Below are positions 17,741 through 27,105 of a DNA stretch of 64,000 bases, piece by piece. The number at the start of each line of letters is the position of its first letter. Position 1 is the stretch's first letter. The position numbers and the translations under genes were made by a program. This DNA is from Hyphomicrobium sp. 99. GTDB taxonomy: Bacteria; Pseudomonadota; Alphaproteobacteria; Rhizobiales; Hyphomicrobiaceae. Under the pieces are notes generated by a model that ran no database searches, was not told the DNA's origin, and saw nothing but the letters and a program-made list of their open reading frames with translations. The stretch spans positions 992,001 to 1,056,000 of the forward strand of contig NZ_KQ031382.1 of the NCBI RefSeq assembly GCF_000384335.2. Direction: 5' to 3'.

Positions 17741-19048
17741 GTGCCGACCTTGAGCTCACCGAAGGTTCAGACGCCCATCGAAGAGGCGACCGGCGTCATC
17801 GCCATAGGCGTGCTTTTCTTCATCTTTGGCTTCGTGACGTGGCTCAACGGACCGTTGATTACCTTCGTCAAACTCGCGTTCAATCTCGACGACGTGAACG
17901 CCTTCCTTGTGCCGATGGCGTTCTATCTCTCGTACTTCTTCCTGGCACTGCCCGCGTCCGCCATTCTGCGCCGGACCGGCATGAAGCGCGGCATGGCGAT
18001 TGGCCTGTTCGTGATGGCGATCGGATCGGTCGTGTTCGGCGAGTTCACGACGATGCGCCAATATTCCGGCACGCTCGCCGGACTGTTCGTCATCGGAGCC
18101 GGGCTATCGCTCCTGCAAACCGCTTCGAACCCCTACGTTTGCATCCTCGGACCGCATGAGAGCGCCGCGCGCCGCATCGCCCTGATGGGTATCTGCCATA
18201 AGTTTGCAGGCGTCATCGCACCGTTCGTTTTCGCAGCGCTCGTGCTGAAGGGCATCGACAGATTCGACGCCGACGTGTCGAACGCGCCGACGCCGGAAGC
18301 CCGCGAAGCGTTGCTCGATGCCTTCGCTGCGCGCGTGTACGGACCGTACATGTTGATGGCAGCGCTGCTCGCGATGCTCGGAGTATGGATCGTGCGCTCG
18401 CAGCTGCCCGATCTGAAAGCCGCACCGGCCAATGCGCCGGATCGAGCTGTTGCTTCCGGAACATCGAGCATTTTCGCGTTTCCGCACCTCTGGCTCGGCG
18501 TGCTCTGCCTCTTCCTCTATGTCGGCGTCGAAGTGATGGCCGCGGACGCAATCGGCCTATACGGAGCGGGCTTCGGCCTTTCGCTCGACGCGACGCGGCT
18601 TTTTACGTCCTACACGCTCTTCGCGATGCTTGTCGGCTACGTCGCCGGACTGCTCGTCATTCCACAACTCTTCTCGCAGCAGACTTATCTCGCTCTATCG
18701 GCGGCATTGGGCGTTGCGCTGACAATCGGCGCTTATGTGACGACGGGATATGCGTCGGTGGCATTCATCGCCGCGCTCGGCTTCGCCAACGCGATGATGT
18801 GGCCCGCGATCTTTCCACTCGCGATCCGAGGCCTCGGCGCGCACACCGAGACGGGCTCCGCGCTGCTGATCATGGCGATTTCTGGCGGCGCGCTGATGCC
18901 CTATGCGTTTGGCCTGCTGAAGGAACACGTCGATTTCCAGCTCGCCTACCTGCTGCTCGCGATTCCGAGCTATCTCTACATTCTCTATTTCGGCGCGAGC
19001 GGATGGCGTCAGTCAGAGGCGAAGGGCGGTCTCGTAAGGGCTGGCTAA
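17741..19048 (+). CDS. FucP/GluP-type MFS sugar transporter
   Basis: The 435-residue protein has about 12 transmembrane segments and the FucP-family opening: a hydrophobic helix with FFIFGFVTWLNGPLI, then SYFFLALPAS and the loop RRTGMKRGM between helices 2 and 3. LLQTASNPYVCILGP is the family's characteristic helix-5 region. Members import L-fucose, glucose or galactose with H+ or Na+. No sugar kinase or regulator gene is adjacent, so the substrate is open. The start is GTG at 17741; a TTG at 17750 is possible. It converges on rsmD with a two-base gap. Confidence 0.88.
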   Translation: MPTLSSPKVQTPIEEATGVIAIGVLFFIFGFVTWLNGPLITFVKLAFNLDDVNAFLVPMAFYLSYFFLALPASAILRRTGMKRGMAIGLFVMAIGSVVFGEFTTMRQYSGTLAGLFVIGAGLSLLQTASNPYVCILGPHESAARRIALMGICHKFAGVIAPFVFAALVLKGIDRFDADVSNAPTPEAREALLDAFAARVYGPYMLMAALLAMLGVWIVRSQLPDLKAAPANAPDRAVASGTSSIFAFPHLWLGVLCLFLYVGVEVMAADAIGLYGAGFGLSLDATRLFTSYTLFAMLVGYVAGLLVIPQLFSQQTYLALSAALGVALTIGAYVTTGYASVAFIAALGFANAMMWPAIFPLAIRGLGAHTETGSALLIMAISGGALMPYAFGLLKEHVDFQLAYLLLAIPSYLYILYFGASGWRQSEAKGGLVRAG

Positions 19049-19050
19049 GC

Positions 19051-19626
19051 TTATGGCTCTGCGCGTTCGCCGAACTTCAAGAACGTGATCTCGGTATCTC
19101 CGTAAACGCGTGAATCGAGCACGACGAATCCGTTGGGGAACGTCAACGTCACGCCCGCGCGCTCTTCCAGCAGGCAGATGGCGCCAGGCTTCAGCCAATT
19201 GCCCTGAGCGAGCGCATTCAGCGCCTTTTCGCCCAAGCCCTTGCCATAGGGCGGATCAAGGAACGCCAGATCGTAGGGGTCCATGTTGCCCGCAGGACCG
19301 AGGTCCGTCGCATCACGCCGGAAGATGCGTGTCTCGCCGGTCAGACCCAAATTTTCGACGTTCGTGCGAATGAGCGCGCGCGCGTCCGGCGCCTCTTCGA
19401 CGAACAGACAGTAGGCGGCGCCACGCGACACGGCTTCGATGCCGAGCGCGCCCGTGCCGGCAAAGAGATCAATCACGCGCGCGCCGTCGAGCGAGAAATC
19501 CGCAATGCCGTGCGCGATGATATTGAAGAGGCTCTCCCGCACGCGGTCGGAAGTGGGCCGTATTTTCATGTCGTCCGGCGCTTGCAGAGCGCGGCCGCGA
19601 AACCGTCCGGCAACGACCCGCATCAA
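19051..19626 (-). CDS. rsmD: 16S rRNA (guanine-966-N2)-methyltransferase
   Basis: RsmD methylates G966 of 16S rRNA. The 191-residue protein shows the family opening MRVVAGRFRGRAL, RPTSDRVRESLFNII, the SAM-binding DLFAGTGALGIEA and the catalytic DPPYG (about residue 123). Its start overlaps the stop of the pseudouridine synthase gene by four bases (ATGA), so two rRNA-modification genes are translationally coupled. Confidence 0.96.
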   Translation of the reverse strand: MMRVVAGRFRGRALQAPDDMKIRPTSDRVRESLFNIIAHGIADFSLDGARVIDLFAGTGALGIEAVSRGAAYCLFVEEAPDARALIRTNVENLGLTGETRIFRRDATDLGPAGNMDPYDLAFLDPPYGKGLGEKALNALAQGNWLKPGAICLLEERAGVTLTFPNGFVVLDSRVYGDTEITFLKFGERAEP

Positions 19627-20510
19627 TCGTCCGCCTCGCTCGCAGCCTTCCCGCGCGCGTGTCGCGCCTTGCGGTCGGCTTGGCTTTCGGAAAATCCGAG
19701 CGCTTCCGAAGCTCTCGGTCCGAGCTGCGCAACGAGAATTTTCCGCCGCACCGCTTCAACCGCGCCGGGCGCAAGATCGAGAAGCTGGAACGGCCCGAAT
19801 GAAACGCGAATGAGGCGGTTGACCGTCAGCCCGAGGTGCGCGAGCACGTTTCTCACCTCGCGATTTTTGCCTTCGCGGATCGAGATCGAAAGCCAGGTAT
19901 TGGCGCCTTGCACGCTATCGACCGTCGCTTCGATCGGCCCGTAAACGGTGCCGTCGATCGTGATGCCGTCCTTGAGCTTCGCCAGATCGTCGGGCGACAC
20001 GCGGCCCTTCGCGCGGACCCGGTACCGTCGCACCCAGCCGTTCGCGGGCAGTTCGAGATGCCGGGCAAGCGCGCCGTCATTGGTCAGCAGCAGCAACCCT
20101 TCAGTATTGAAATCGAGCCGCCCGACGGAGATCACGCGCGGCATCTCGGGCGGCATCTTGTCGAAGACCGTCGGCCGTCCTTCAGGATCGGAATGCGTAG
20201 TGACGATGCCTTTCGGCTTATGATAACGCCAGAGCTGCGGCGGTTCGGCCGAAGGGAGCGGCTTGCCGTCCACGAACACCTTATCGGACGGACCGACTTC
20301 CACGGCCGGTGTTCTGAGCAGCTTGCCGTTGACGCTGACGCGGCCATCGGCGATCCAGCGTTCGGCCTCGCGGCGCGAGCACAATCCTGCCCGCGCCATC
20401 GCCTTGGCGATGCGCATCGGCCCATCCCGTTTTTCAGGGGCGGGAGCAGGGGCGCGAGTGGCTGCGCGAGCGGCAGGTTCGGCGACTTTGGTTCTTGGTG
20501 GTCTGGCCAT
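19623..20510 (-). CDS. Large-subunit rRNA pseudouridine synthase, RluB/RsuA type
   Basis: The 295-residue enzyme has an N-terminal S4 RNA-binding domain (AKAMARAGLCSRREAERW, about 35-90) and an RsuA-type catalytic domain with the catalytic aspartate in GRLDFNTEGLLLL. The KPKGIVTTHSD and REGKNREVRN blocks are also typical. The family converts uridines of 23S or 16S rRNA to pseudouridine; RluB is the best guess. An N-terminal Pro/Ala/Arg-rich extension of about 30 residues is common in alphaproteobacteria. The ATG at 20510 is preferred over the GTG nine bases upstream. Confidence 0.92.
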   Translation of the reverse strand: MARPPRTKVAEPAARAATRAPAPAPEKRDGPMRIAKAMARAGLCSRREAERWIADGRVSVNGKLLRTPAVEVGPSDKVFVDGKPLPSAEPPQLWRYHKPKGIVTTHSDPEGRPTVFDKMPPEMPRVISVGRLDFNTEGLLLLTNDGALARHLELPANGWVRRYRVRAKGRVSPDDLAKLKDGITIDGTVYGPIEATVDSVQGANTWLSISIREGKNREVRNVLAHLGLTVNRLIRVSFGPFQLLDLAPGAVEAVRRKILVAQLGPRASEALGFSESQADRKARHARGKAASEADD

Positions 20511-20545
20511 CGGTAACACTGAGCTTTCGGGAGCGAAGCGAGCTT

Positions 20546-21007
20546 ATGACATCGAAGGACGCCGTAAGCCATATGTCCCTTGCGCTGGAGGAGGCGAAAG
20601 CGGCGGCCAATCGCGGCGAGGTCCCGGTCGGCGCCGTCATCGTCGCAGCCGATGGCAAGGTCCTGGCAGCGGCCGGAAACCGGACGCGCGAGCTCTGCGA
20701 TCCGACGGCTCACGCCGAAATGCTGGCGATCCGGGCGGCTTGCACGAGGGTCGCGGATGAGCGCCTCGTCGGCTGCAGCCTTTATGTCACGCTCGAACCG
20801 TGCCCGATGTGCGCGGCCGCGATCTCATTCGCCCGAGTGAAGCGTCTTTACTATGCCACCAGCGATCCCAAAGGCGGCGGCATCGAGCAAGGCGCCCGCG
20901 TCTTCAGCCAGCCGACCTGCCACCACGTCCCCGAAATCTACCCCGGGATCGGCGAAGTCGAAGCCAGCACCCTGCTGAAAGACTTCTTCGAACAACGCCG
21001 CCTGTAA
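20546..21007 (+). CDS. tadA: tRNA-specific adenosine deaminase
   Basis: TadA makes inosine-34 in tRNA-Arg(ACG). The 153-residue protein carries the zinc/active-site residues H56 and E58 (HAE) and C86, C89 (PCPMC), with the family's N-terminal ALEEAKAAANRGEVPVGAV. The ATG at 20546 is chosen because it gives the standard length. It is divergent from the pseudouridine synthase gene and followed by a long repeat array. Confidence 0.95.
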   Translation: MTSKDAVSHMSLALEEAKAAANRGEVPVGAVIVAADGKVLAAAGNRTRELCDPTAHAEMLAIRAACTRVADERLVGCSLYVTLEPCPMCAAAISFARVKRLYYATSDPKGGGIEQGARVFSQPTCHHVPEIYPGIGEVEASTLLKDFFEQRRL

Positions 21008-21110
21008 ACAGCCCCCTTCAACGTCATCCCGGCGAAGGCCGGGATCCAGTCAACCATCAGCGCATTCGCGCTGCTGTCCGCGCGGAGCGCTCCGCCACTG
21101 CCGTTGTGTC

Positions 21111-21271
21111 GAAGCTTGTCTGGGTGCCGACCTGCGTCGGCATGACGGTGGTGTGTGTGGGAAGCCCCGAGCCACTGCCGACACCTGTCATCCCGGCCGG
21201 AGCGTCAGCGCAGAGCCGGGACCCAGAACACCATCCAACCCACCTGTCATCCCGGCGAAGGCCGGGATCCA
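21111..21271 (+). repeat. 161-bp direct repeat, copy 1
   Basis: This segment, from GAAGCTTGTCTGGG to GGCCGGGATCCA, reads the same as 21335-21495. The copies are offset by 224 bases and appear identical. Confidence 0.85.
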
Positions 21272-21375
21272 GGCAAAGCGCAGCGCATTCGCGCTTGCTT
21301 TCCGCGCGGAGCGAACCGCGCCTGCCGTTGTGTTGAAGCTTGTCTGGGTGCCGACCTGCGTCGGCATGACGGTGG
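21246..21375 (+). repeat. 130-bp direct repeat, copy 1
   Basis: This segment, from GTCATCCCGGCG to CATGACGGTGG, recurs at 21597-21726 without a difference that I can see. It overlaps both 161-bp copies, so the array is made of interleaved duplications. Confidence 0.85.
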
Positions 21376-21495
21376 TGTGTGTGGGAAGCCCCGAGCCACT
21401 GCCGACACCTGTCATCCCGGCCGGAGCGTCAGCGCAGAGCCGGGACCCAGAACACCATCCAACCCACCTGTCATCCCGGCGAAGGCCGGGATCCA
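21335..21495 (+). repeat. 161-bp direct repeat, copy 2
   Basis: Second copy of 21111-21271. Beyond its right end the sequence switches to the unit that is shared, inverted, with 16261-16351. Confidence 0.85.
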
Positions 21496-21596
21496 TCCAG
21501 GCTCGATACTTGCGATGAACGGACGCTTGGACAGATCCCCGCCTGCGCGGGGATGACGTTCAAGCGATTGATACCGTCAATCTCATATCCATCTCC

Positions 21597-21726
21597 GTCA
21601 TCCCGGCGAAGGCCGGGATCCAGGCAAAGCGCAGCGCATTCGCGCTTGCTTTCCGCGCGGAGCGAACCGCGCCTGCCGTTGTGTTGAAGCTTGTCTGGGT
21701 GCCGACCTGCGTCGGCATGACGGTGG
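21597..21726 (+). repeat. 130-bp direct repeat, copy 2
   Basis: Second copy of 21246-21375, offset by 351 bases. Confidence 0.85.
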
Positions 21727-21837
21727 CGATGATGCTGAATTACGGCAGACCCCGCCAGCACGTCATCCCGCGCTCGGCGGCCGGCTTCGCGAAGCGATGT
21801 CGCCGAGCGCCAACAAAACCGAGCGCAAACGTGAAAG

Positions 21838-22836
21838 CTAATCCAGCTCGCGATTGCGGCGAGGACGCGGAAGCAACCGCCGCTTGGCGCGCTTGGGCAC
21901 CGCGATCATCTTTTGAACGGGGACATGATCCACTTCATCGAGCGCGGGCAATGTCTCGACCGATAGGACGCGCGAAAGCTGCTGTTTCAGCCGTTCTTTT
22001 GCCGGCTGCGCCGCTGCGAGAATGTCGTCGCACTTCAGGAAATCGAGCACTTGAAAATTGCTGGTTCCGGCTCTGATGAAAATGTCCGGCTTCTTGTTCT
22101 TGAGCTTTTCCTCGATGATGGTGTGCTCGAACAGAAACGCGCTCGAAAAGAGCGCCGAGAACGCCGTCGGAACGGTGCGCTTGGCGTCTGGAACCGGCGA
22201 GCCTGAGACGTCGATCGCAACGACGATGTCGGTTTCGGGAAGCAGCAAGTCGAAGGGCAGCGGGTTCGTCAAGCCGCCGTCGATCAGTGCTCGGCCGTCG
22301 ATAACGACGGGCTGGAACAGCAGCGGCAGCGCCATGCTCGCAGCGACCGAAGTCCGGATTGAGCCCTCGGTAAAAATCTTCGGTTCCTGATCATAGAAAT
22401 CGGACGCGACGATCTTCAGCGGAATTTGGCAATCGGCGAAGGTCTCCTTCACCTCTTTCGGCAGAATGACGTCGAGAATGACAAACGGATCGAGAAGGGC
22501 GTTTCGCGCACTGAAGGCGCTGAGGAGGCGTTGAAAGGGCTGCTCCGTCTTCGAGAAGAGATCGCGGATCAGACCGAAGCGCTGCGAAAGGATAAAGCGC
22601 GTGTGATCGCGCAAGTCGCGGCCCGACATTCCCGACGCATAAGCCGCACCATAGACCGCGCCGATAGAAGTCCCTGCAATGACGTCGGGCTTGATGCCGA
22701 GTTCATCGAAAGCCTCGATCATGGCGACATGCGCGATCCCACGCGCGCCGCCGCCGCCGAGGGCAAGCCCGATCGTCGGCTTCCGCGTTGGCTTGCTGCC
22801 ATTCAGCGACGATGCTTGGGGCTTCTGAATGGTCAT
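21838..22836 (-). CDS. Patatin-like phospholipase, RssA type
   Basis: The 332-residue protein has all patatin elements: the oxyanion loop GGGGARG at 27-33, the nucleophile S57 in GTSIG, and the second dyad residue D186 in DGGLTNPLPF. There is no signal peptide, so it is a cytoplasmic serine lipase/acyl hydrolase. The C-terminal region is basic (RAKRRLLPRPRRN) and may touch membranes or nucleic acid. The substrate is not predictable. purD lies upstream on the same strand (42-base gap), so co-transcription is possible. Confidence 0.9.
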   Translation of the reverse strand: MTIQKPQASSLNGSKPTRKPTIGLALGGGGARGIAHVAMIEAFDELGIKPDVIAGTSIGAVYGAAYASGMSGRDLRDHTRFILSQRFGLIRDLFSKTEQPFQRLLSAFSARNALLDPFVILDVILPKEVKETFADCQIPLKIVASDFYDQEPKIFTEGSIRTSVAASMALPLLFQPVVIDGRALIDGGLTNPLPFDLLLPETDIVVAIDVSGSPVPDAKRTVPTAFSALFSSAFLFEHTIIEEKLKNKKPDIFIRAGTSNFQVLDFLKCDDILAAAQPAKERLKQQLSRVLSVETLPALDEVDHVPVQKMIAVPKRAKRRLLPRPRRNRELD

Positions 22837-22877
22837 GCGATGTCGCTATCCCATTGTCCGCCGCCGCGGCGGCTCGT

Positions 22878-24155
22878 CTAAGTCTCGTCTCGCTGCAACG
22901 CGCGCCAGCCGATGTCCTTGCGATAAAAACCGCCCGGCCAGTCGATCTTGGCAATCGCCGCGTAAGCAGCGTCGCGTGCCTCCGCAATTGTCTTTCCGCG
23001 GCCGGTGACGTTTAGCACGCGGCCGCCGTCCGCAATAAGACGGGCGCCGTCGCGACGCGTCCCGGCGTGGAATATTTCCACGTTCGGAACCGCCTGTGCC
23101 AGTTCCAGCCCCTTGATCTCCGTGCCTTTTTGAGGCGTTCCGGGGTACCCGTTGGCAGCCATCACGACTGTCAGGGCTGCGTCGTCGCTCCAGCGGAGAT
23201 CGAAGTTCGACAGCACGCCGTCGGTCGTCGCGATGAGCGCCGCGAGCAGATCCGATTTGAGCCGCATCATCAAAACCTGCGTTTCGGGATCGCCGAAACG
23301 GACGTTGTATTCGATGAGTTTCGGCCCCGTATCCGTGATCATCAGCCCGGCAAAAAGTACGCCCTTGAACGGCGTGCCGCGCGCCGCCATTTCTTTGACG
23401 GTCGGCAAAATGATCTCGCGCATGACGCGATCGTTCATGTCTTGCGTGATGATGGGAGCAGGGGAGTAAGCGCCCATGCCGCCCGTGTTTGGCCCGGTAT
23501 CGCCATCACCCACGCGCTTGTGATCTTGTGCAGTCGCGAGCGCCAATGCGGTGACGCCATCGCACAATGCAAAGAAACTCGCTTCCTCGCCTAACAAAAA
23601 TTCTTCGATAACGACTTCGGCTCCAGCCGAGCCGAAGGTCCCTGAGAAACATGCGTCGATCGCTGCCTCGGCTTCTTCGCGAGTCGCGGCGATGATGACG
23701 CCTTTGCCCGCGGCCAAGCCATCGGCCTTGACGACGATGGGGAAGCTCTTGTCCGCCAGATACGCGCGCGCTGCTTCCGCCTCCCTGAAACGGCCATAAG
23801 CGGCCGTCGGAATGCCAGCTGCGCTGCACAGGTCTTTGGTAAACCCTTTGGAGCCTTCGAGCTGTGCCGCACTCTTCGTCGGGCCGAAATAGCGAATACC
23901 GGCCTCAGCCAGGGCATCGCCCAGGCCCGCCACCAGCGGCGCTTCGGGTCCGATCACGACGAATTCGATGCGCTCATCGCGACAGAATTGGATGATGCGC
24001 GCTTGGTCGCCCGGATCGAGAGGGATACATTGCGCCACGTCCGCGATACCGGCGTTGCCCGGTGCGCAGAAAAGTTTTGTCAGAAGAGGACTCGCGCTCA
24101 GGGCCCACGCAAGCGCATGCTCGCGGCCGCCCGAGCCGAGAAGAAGGACGTTCAT
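22878..24155 (-). CDS. purD: Phosphoribosylamine-glycine ligase
   Basis: PurD (GARS) joins glycine to 5-phosphoribosylamine, the second step of purine synthesis. The 425-residue ATP-grasp enzyme begins [19 protein letters not shown], the family signature, which fixes the start at 24155; longer frames upstream add only non-family residues. The ATP-grasp region contains [20 protein letters not shown], and [13 protein letters not shown] [11 protein letters not shown]. It is divergent from xseA. Confidence 0.97.
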   Translation of the reverse strand: MNVLLLGSGGREHALAWALSASPLLTKLFCAPGNAGIADVAQCIPLDPGDQARIIQFCRDERIEFVVIGPEAPLVAGLGDALAEAGIRYFGPTKSAAQLEGSKGFTKDLCSAAGIPTAAYGRFREAEAARAYLADKSFPIVVKADGLAAGKGVIIAATREEAEAAIDACFSGTFGSAGAEVVIEEFLLGEEASFFALCDGVTALALATAQDHKRVGDGDTGPNTGGMGAYSPAPIITQDMNDRVMREIILPTVKEMAARGTPFKGVLFAGLMITDTGPKLIEYNVRFGDPETQVLMMRLKSDLLAALIATTDGVLSNFDLRWSDDAALTVVMAANGYPGTPQKGTEIKGLELAQAVPNVEIFHAGTRRDGARLIADGGRVLNVTGRGKTIAEARDAAYAAIAKIDWPGGFYRKDIGWRALQRDET

Positions 24156-24182
24156 CAGGTCGCCTGTTGCAATCCGGGTCTC

Positions 24183-24206
24183 GGTGTAGCATCGGGTGTA
24201 GCATCG
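24183..24206. repeat. 12-bp tandem duplication in the purD-xseA divergent region
   Basis: GGTGTAGCATCG occurs twice in perfect tandem between the two divergent starts. It could be a slipped-strand duplication or paired binding sites. Confidence 0.6.
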
Positions 24207-24247
24207 AACGTGAAACAAGCAAGACCGCGAAACAGAACAGTAAGCTA

Positions 24248-25714
24248 TTGAATTCCATTCCCAACACGAACGAAGCGCGCCCAGGCGCCAATGCTCCGGA
24301 ATTCTCGGTGTCCGAACTTTCCGGCGCGATCAAGCGCGCCCTGGAGGACGGCTTCGGCTACGTGCGCCTCAAGGGCGAAATTTCGGGCTATCGCGGCCCC
24401 CACGCGTCCGGCCATTGCTACTTCGCGCTGAAGGACGACAAGGCGAAAATCGAGGCCGTGATCTGGAAGGGCGCCTTCGGACGGCTCCGCTTCAAGCCCG
24501 AAGAGGGCATGGAAGTGATCGCCCAGGGCAAGATCACGACGTTTCCGGGGTCGTCGAAATATCAGATCGTTATCGAGGCCTTGGAGCCCGCAGGCGCCGG
24601 CGCGCTGATGGCGCTGCTCGAAGAGCGCAAACGCAAATTCGCCGCCGAAGGCCTTTTCGAGGAAGCCCGCAAGAAACCGCGCCCCTTCCTGCCGAAGGTC
24701 GTCGGCATCGTCACATCGCCGACGGGCGCCGTCATTCGCGACATGCTGCACGGCTTCAATGAGCGCTACCCGGCGTGCGTTCTCGTCTGGCCGGTGCGCG
24801 TGCAAGGCGACGGCAGCGCTGCCGAAGTGGCCGCCGCGATCCGCGGCTTCAACGCGCTCGAAGCGGGCGGCAAAATTCCGCGTCCCGACGTGCTGATCGT
24901 CGCGCGCGGTGGCGGCAGCCTTGAAGATCTCTGGAGCTTCAACGAGGAGATCGTCGTCCGCGCGGCAGCAGAGAGCCGCATTCCGCTGATTTCCGCCGTT
25001 GGCCACGAAACCGATTGGACGCTCATCGATCTCGTCGCGGACGCCCGCGCGCCGACGCCGACGAAAGCCGCCGAATGGGCCGTGCCGAAGTATTCCGAGC
25101 TGATCGACGCGCTCGAAAAGCTCATGCTGCGCAAACGCACCGCGGTTCGTCGCTCGCTTGAAGGCGCGAAGACGCACCTGAAGGCCTCCTCGCGCGGTCT
25201 GCCGAAACTGCAGGATCTCGTGGCGCTGCCGCGTCAGCGGTTCGATTCCATCGATCGCCGGCTGTCGCGCGCGCTGCTCGCTAATACGCGTGCCCATGCA
25301 ACGCGGCTTGCACGCGTCAGCGGACGGCTTTCGCCCGCTCCGATACTTCAGAAGCATTCGAGATGCGGCGAGCGGCTGCAGGCGCTCGAACGGCGCGCTG
25401 GCCGCGCCCTGCTCAACCGCGTGGCGGTCAGCCGCAGAGTGCTTGATGGTAAGGCTGCATTGCTCAAGTCGTTGGGCTATCACAGCATCCTTTCGCGCGG
25501 CTTTGCGCTGGTCCGCGACGAGACAGGCCGAACGATCCGGCAAGCAGCCTCCGTTACCGCGGGCTCAATGATGAACGTCGAGTTTTCCGACGGCAGCATT
25601 GCGGCGAGAGCGGAAGGCCCTCTAGGATCGGATGTCCCTAAATCCGACAAAGCTTCGGGTAAAACGTCGCGCCAAAAGCCTGGCGGACGCGGGGGACAAG
25701 GCTCACTTTTTTGA
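24248..25714 (+). CDS. xseA: Exodeoxyribonuclease VII large subunit
   Basis: XseA with XseB forms ExoVII, which degrades single-stranded DNA. The OB-fold N-terminus ([40 protein letters not shown]) and the catalytic domain ([50 protein letters not shown]) are clear. The TTG at 24248 gives 488 residues and leaves a short lead-in before the OB fold; the open frame continues upstream to 24062, but that part overlaps purD and has no family likeness. No xseB is in the window. Confidence 0.94.
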   Translation: MNSIPNTNEARPGANAPEFSVSELSGAIKRALEDGFGYVRLKGEISGYRGPHASGHCYFALKDDKAKIEAVIWKGAFGRLRFKPEEGMEVIAQGKITTFPGSSKYQIVIEALEPAGAGALMALLEERKRKFAAEGLFEEARKKPRPFLPKVVGIVTSPTGAVIRDMLHGFNERYPACVLVWPVRVQGDGSAAEVAAAIRGFNALEAGGKIPRPDVLIVARGGGSLEDLWSFNEEIVVRAAAESRIPLISAVGHETDWTLIDLVADARAPTPTKAAEWAVPKYSELIDALEKLMLRKRTAVRRSLEGAKTHLKASSRGLPKLQDLVALPRQRFDSIDRRLSRALLANTRAHATRLARVSGRLSPAPILQKHSRCGERLQALERRAGRALLNRVAVSRRVLDGKAALLKSLGYHSILSRGFALVRDETGRTIRQAASVTAGSMMNVEFSDGSIAARAEGPLGSDVPKSDKASGKTSRQKPGGRGGQGSLF

Positions 25715-25823
25715 TACGCTTAGGATAAATTGAGGCGTTGGCGTGCGGCCGGAAATGCGGCATTCATATCATCCGATGTCGGATGATGTCCGGAAGCAAA
25801 AGAATGGTACGGCTTGGAAGCTG

Positions 25824-26063
25824 ATGAATCGAATTGAGAAATTTTTTGGTCTGCGCAACGAAGCCAAGCTTCGCTACCTGGACGGTGAATTCGAAGTGTT
25901 ATCGCCGGGCGATTTTGTGCGCTGTGCAGTGACCGGGCAGCCGATTGCGCTTCCCGATCTTCGCTATTGGAGCGTCGACGCGCAGGAAGCTTACGCATCG
26001 GCTGAAATCTCCGCGAAGCGTTACCTGGAACTTAACGCCAGAGACAACGCACCCACGCGCTGA
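25824..26063 (+). CDS. DUF2093 protein
   Basis: This small cytoplasmic protein (79 residues from the ATG at 25824) matches DUF2093: NEAKLRYLDGEFEVLSPGDF, then RCAVTGQPIALPDLRYWSV and QEAYAS. The two-part pattern with a Cys-containing turn resembles a small beta fold, but the function is unknown. The family typically sits between xseA and lpxK in Hyphomicrobiales, as here. Starts at 25776 or 25743 would add 16-27 residues without family similarity. A GGAAG site precedes 25824. Confidence 0.85.
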   Translation: MNRIEKFFGLRNEAKLRYLDGEFEVLSPGDFVRCAVTGQPIALPDLRYWSVDAQEAYASAEISAKRYLELNARDNAPTR

Positions 26064-26076
26064 GTGAGTTCGCGCC

Positions 26077-27102
26077 CTAGCGAACGATCGCGCCTCGGAT
26101 CAGACGGCGCAAAACGTCGAGATCATTATCTTCGATAGACGTCCGGATCGCGATCGCTCGCGCCCGTTCTCTGAGCGCGCCGCAAGCACCCGTTGCCCCG
26201 GCAAGCCGGACGAGATCTTTTTCCGTCGTCACGAGAAGAGCACCCTCGCGTTCCGCGCCTTCCAACAGACCGCGGGCTTCCGCGTCGCTGAACATGTGAT
26301 GATCGGCGAAAGCTTTCCGCGCGATGATCTCCGCTCCGAGTGAACCGAGCGTCGTGAAAAATCGCTCGGGGTTCGCGATGCCCGCGAAGGCAATCACCTT
26401 CTGGTTCTGAAACTGCGCGCTGTCGTCATCCGCACGTGTCGCGGCGGCAATGACCGGTGCCGTCGAAATCGCTTTTAGCATTTCCACGATCGCTGGATCA
26501 GGGGCGCCTTGCCCCGTGAGCACAATCAGCTGCGCGAGCTTTCCCTGAACGTCGAGCGGCGCGCGCAACGGTCCCGCAGGAATGACGAGGCCGTTGCCGA
26601 AACCGCGCCGATGGTCGACGAGGGCGATGGTGAGATCTTTCGCGAGAGCGGGATTTTGCAGGCCATCGTCCATGATGATGACGGCCTTTTTCGAGGCCAT
26701 CGCCTCGATCGCTTCCGCGCCCTTGCGGCGATCACGCGAAACGACAGTCGGTGCGGAGCGGGCAAGAAGCAGCGGCTCGTCTCCGACCTCGCGAGCCGTC
26801 TGACGCGTGGGGATCACACGCACCGGACCCTTGAGCTTCCCACCGTAGCCCCGCGAGAGAAACCACGGCTCGCGACCTTCGTTCGCGACGAGCTTGGCGA
26901 GGAACAACGCAAGCGGCGTTTTTCCGGAACCGCCCGCTGTGAAGTTACCGACGCAGATGACAGGCAGCGATGAGCGATAAGGCTTTGCGTTTTCGATCCG
27001 CCGGCTGGCGATCAGGCCGATGAGCGCGCCGACAGGAGAAAGAAGCGACGTCTGCCACCCGCTGTCCGGACTGTACCACCAGCTCGGTTCGGAGATGGGC
27101 AC
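26077..27102 (-). CDS. lpxK: Tetraacyldisaccharide 4'-kinase
   Basis: LpxK adds the 4'-phosphate of lipid A at the inner membrane. The 341-residue protein has an N-terminal hydrophobic patch and the P-loop GNFTAGGSGKT at 52-62, followed by LSRGYGG, VGDEPLLLA and IMDDGLQNP, all family markers. It lies four bases downstream of the acyltransferase-Kdo transferase gene and is surely co-transcribed with it. Confidence 0.96.
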   Translation of the reverse strand: MPISEPSWWYSPDSGWQTSLLSPVGALIGLIASRRIENAKPYRSSLPVICVGNFTAGGSGKTPLALFLAKLVANEGREPWFLSRGYGGKLKGPVRVIPTRQTAREVGDEPLLLARSAPTVVSRDRRKGAEAIEAMASKKAVIIMDDGLQNPALAKDLTIALVDHRRGFGNGLVIPAGPLRAPLDVQGKLAQLIVLTGQGAPDPAIVEMLKAISTAPVIAAATRADDDSAQFQNQKVIAFAGIANPERFFTTLGSLGAEIIARKAFADHHMFSDAEARGLLEGAEREGALLVTTEKDLVRLAGATGACGALRERARAIAIRTSIEDNDLDVLRRLIRGAIVR

Positions 27103-27105
27103 GCG

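Larger units (their letters stand above)
21022..21770. repeat. Array of palindromic repeats with long internal duplications
   Basis: Nearly the whole 830-base gap between tadA and the patatin gene consists of CGTCATCCCGG-type units. Single hairpin arms recur at 21022, 21187, 21246, 21411, 21470, 21597 and 21761. They are joined by spacers that repeat as well (GAAGCTTGTCTGGGTGCCGA, CGCAGCGCATTCGCGC). No open frame here looks like a protein; the apparent frames translate the repeat on both strands. Confidence 0.85.

Noticed and set aside
17559..17759. 66-codon minus-strand frame in the bfd-transporter gap
   Set aside because: No motif, no ribosome site, and it runs into the transporter start.
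21155..21687. Open frames of about 100-133 codons in the repeat array
   Set aside because: They translate the palindromic repeats on both strands and repeat themselves; not protein-like.
21022..21770. Possible CRISPR array
   Set aside because: Repeats are long, irregularly spaced palindromes whose spacers also repeat. There are no unique spacers and no cas genes nearby.
24245..25543. 432-codon minus-strand frame opposite xseA
   Set aside because: It mirrors the xseA coding frame and has no family likeness.
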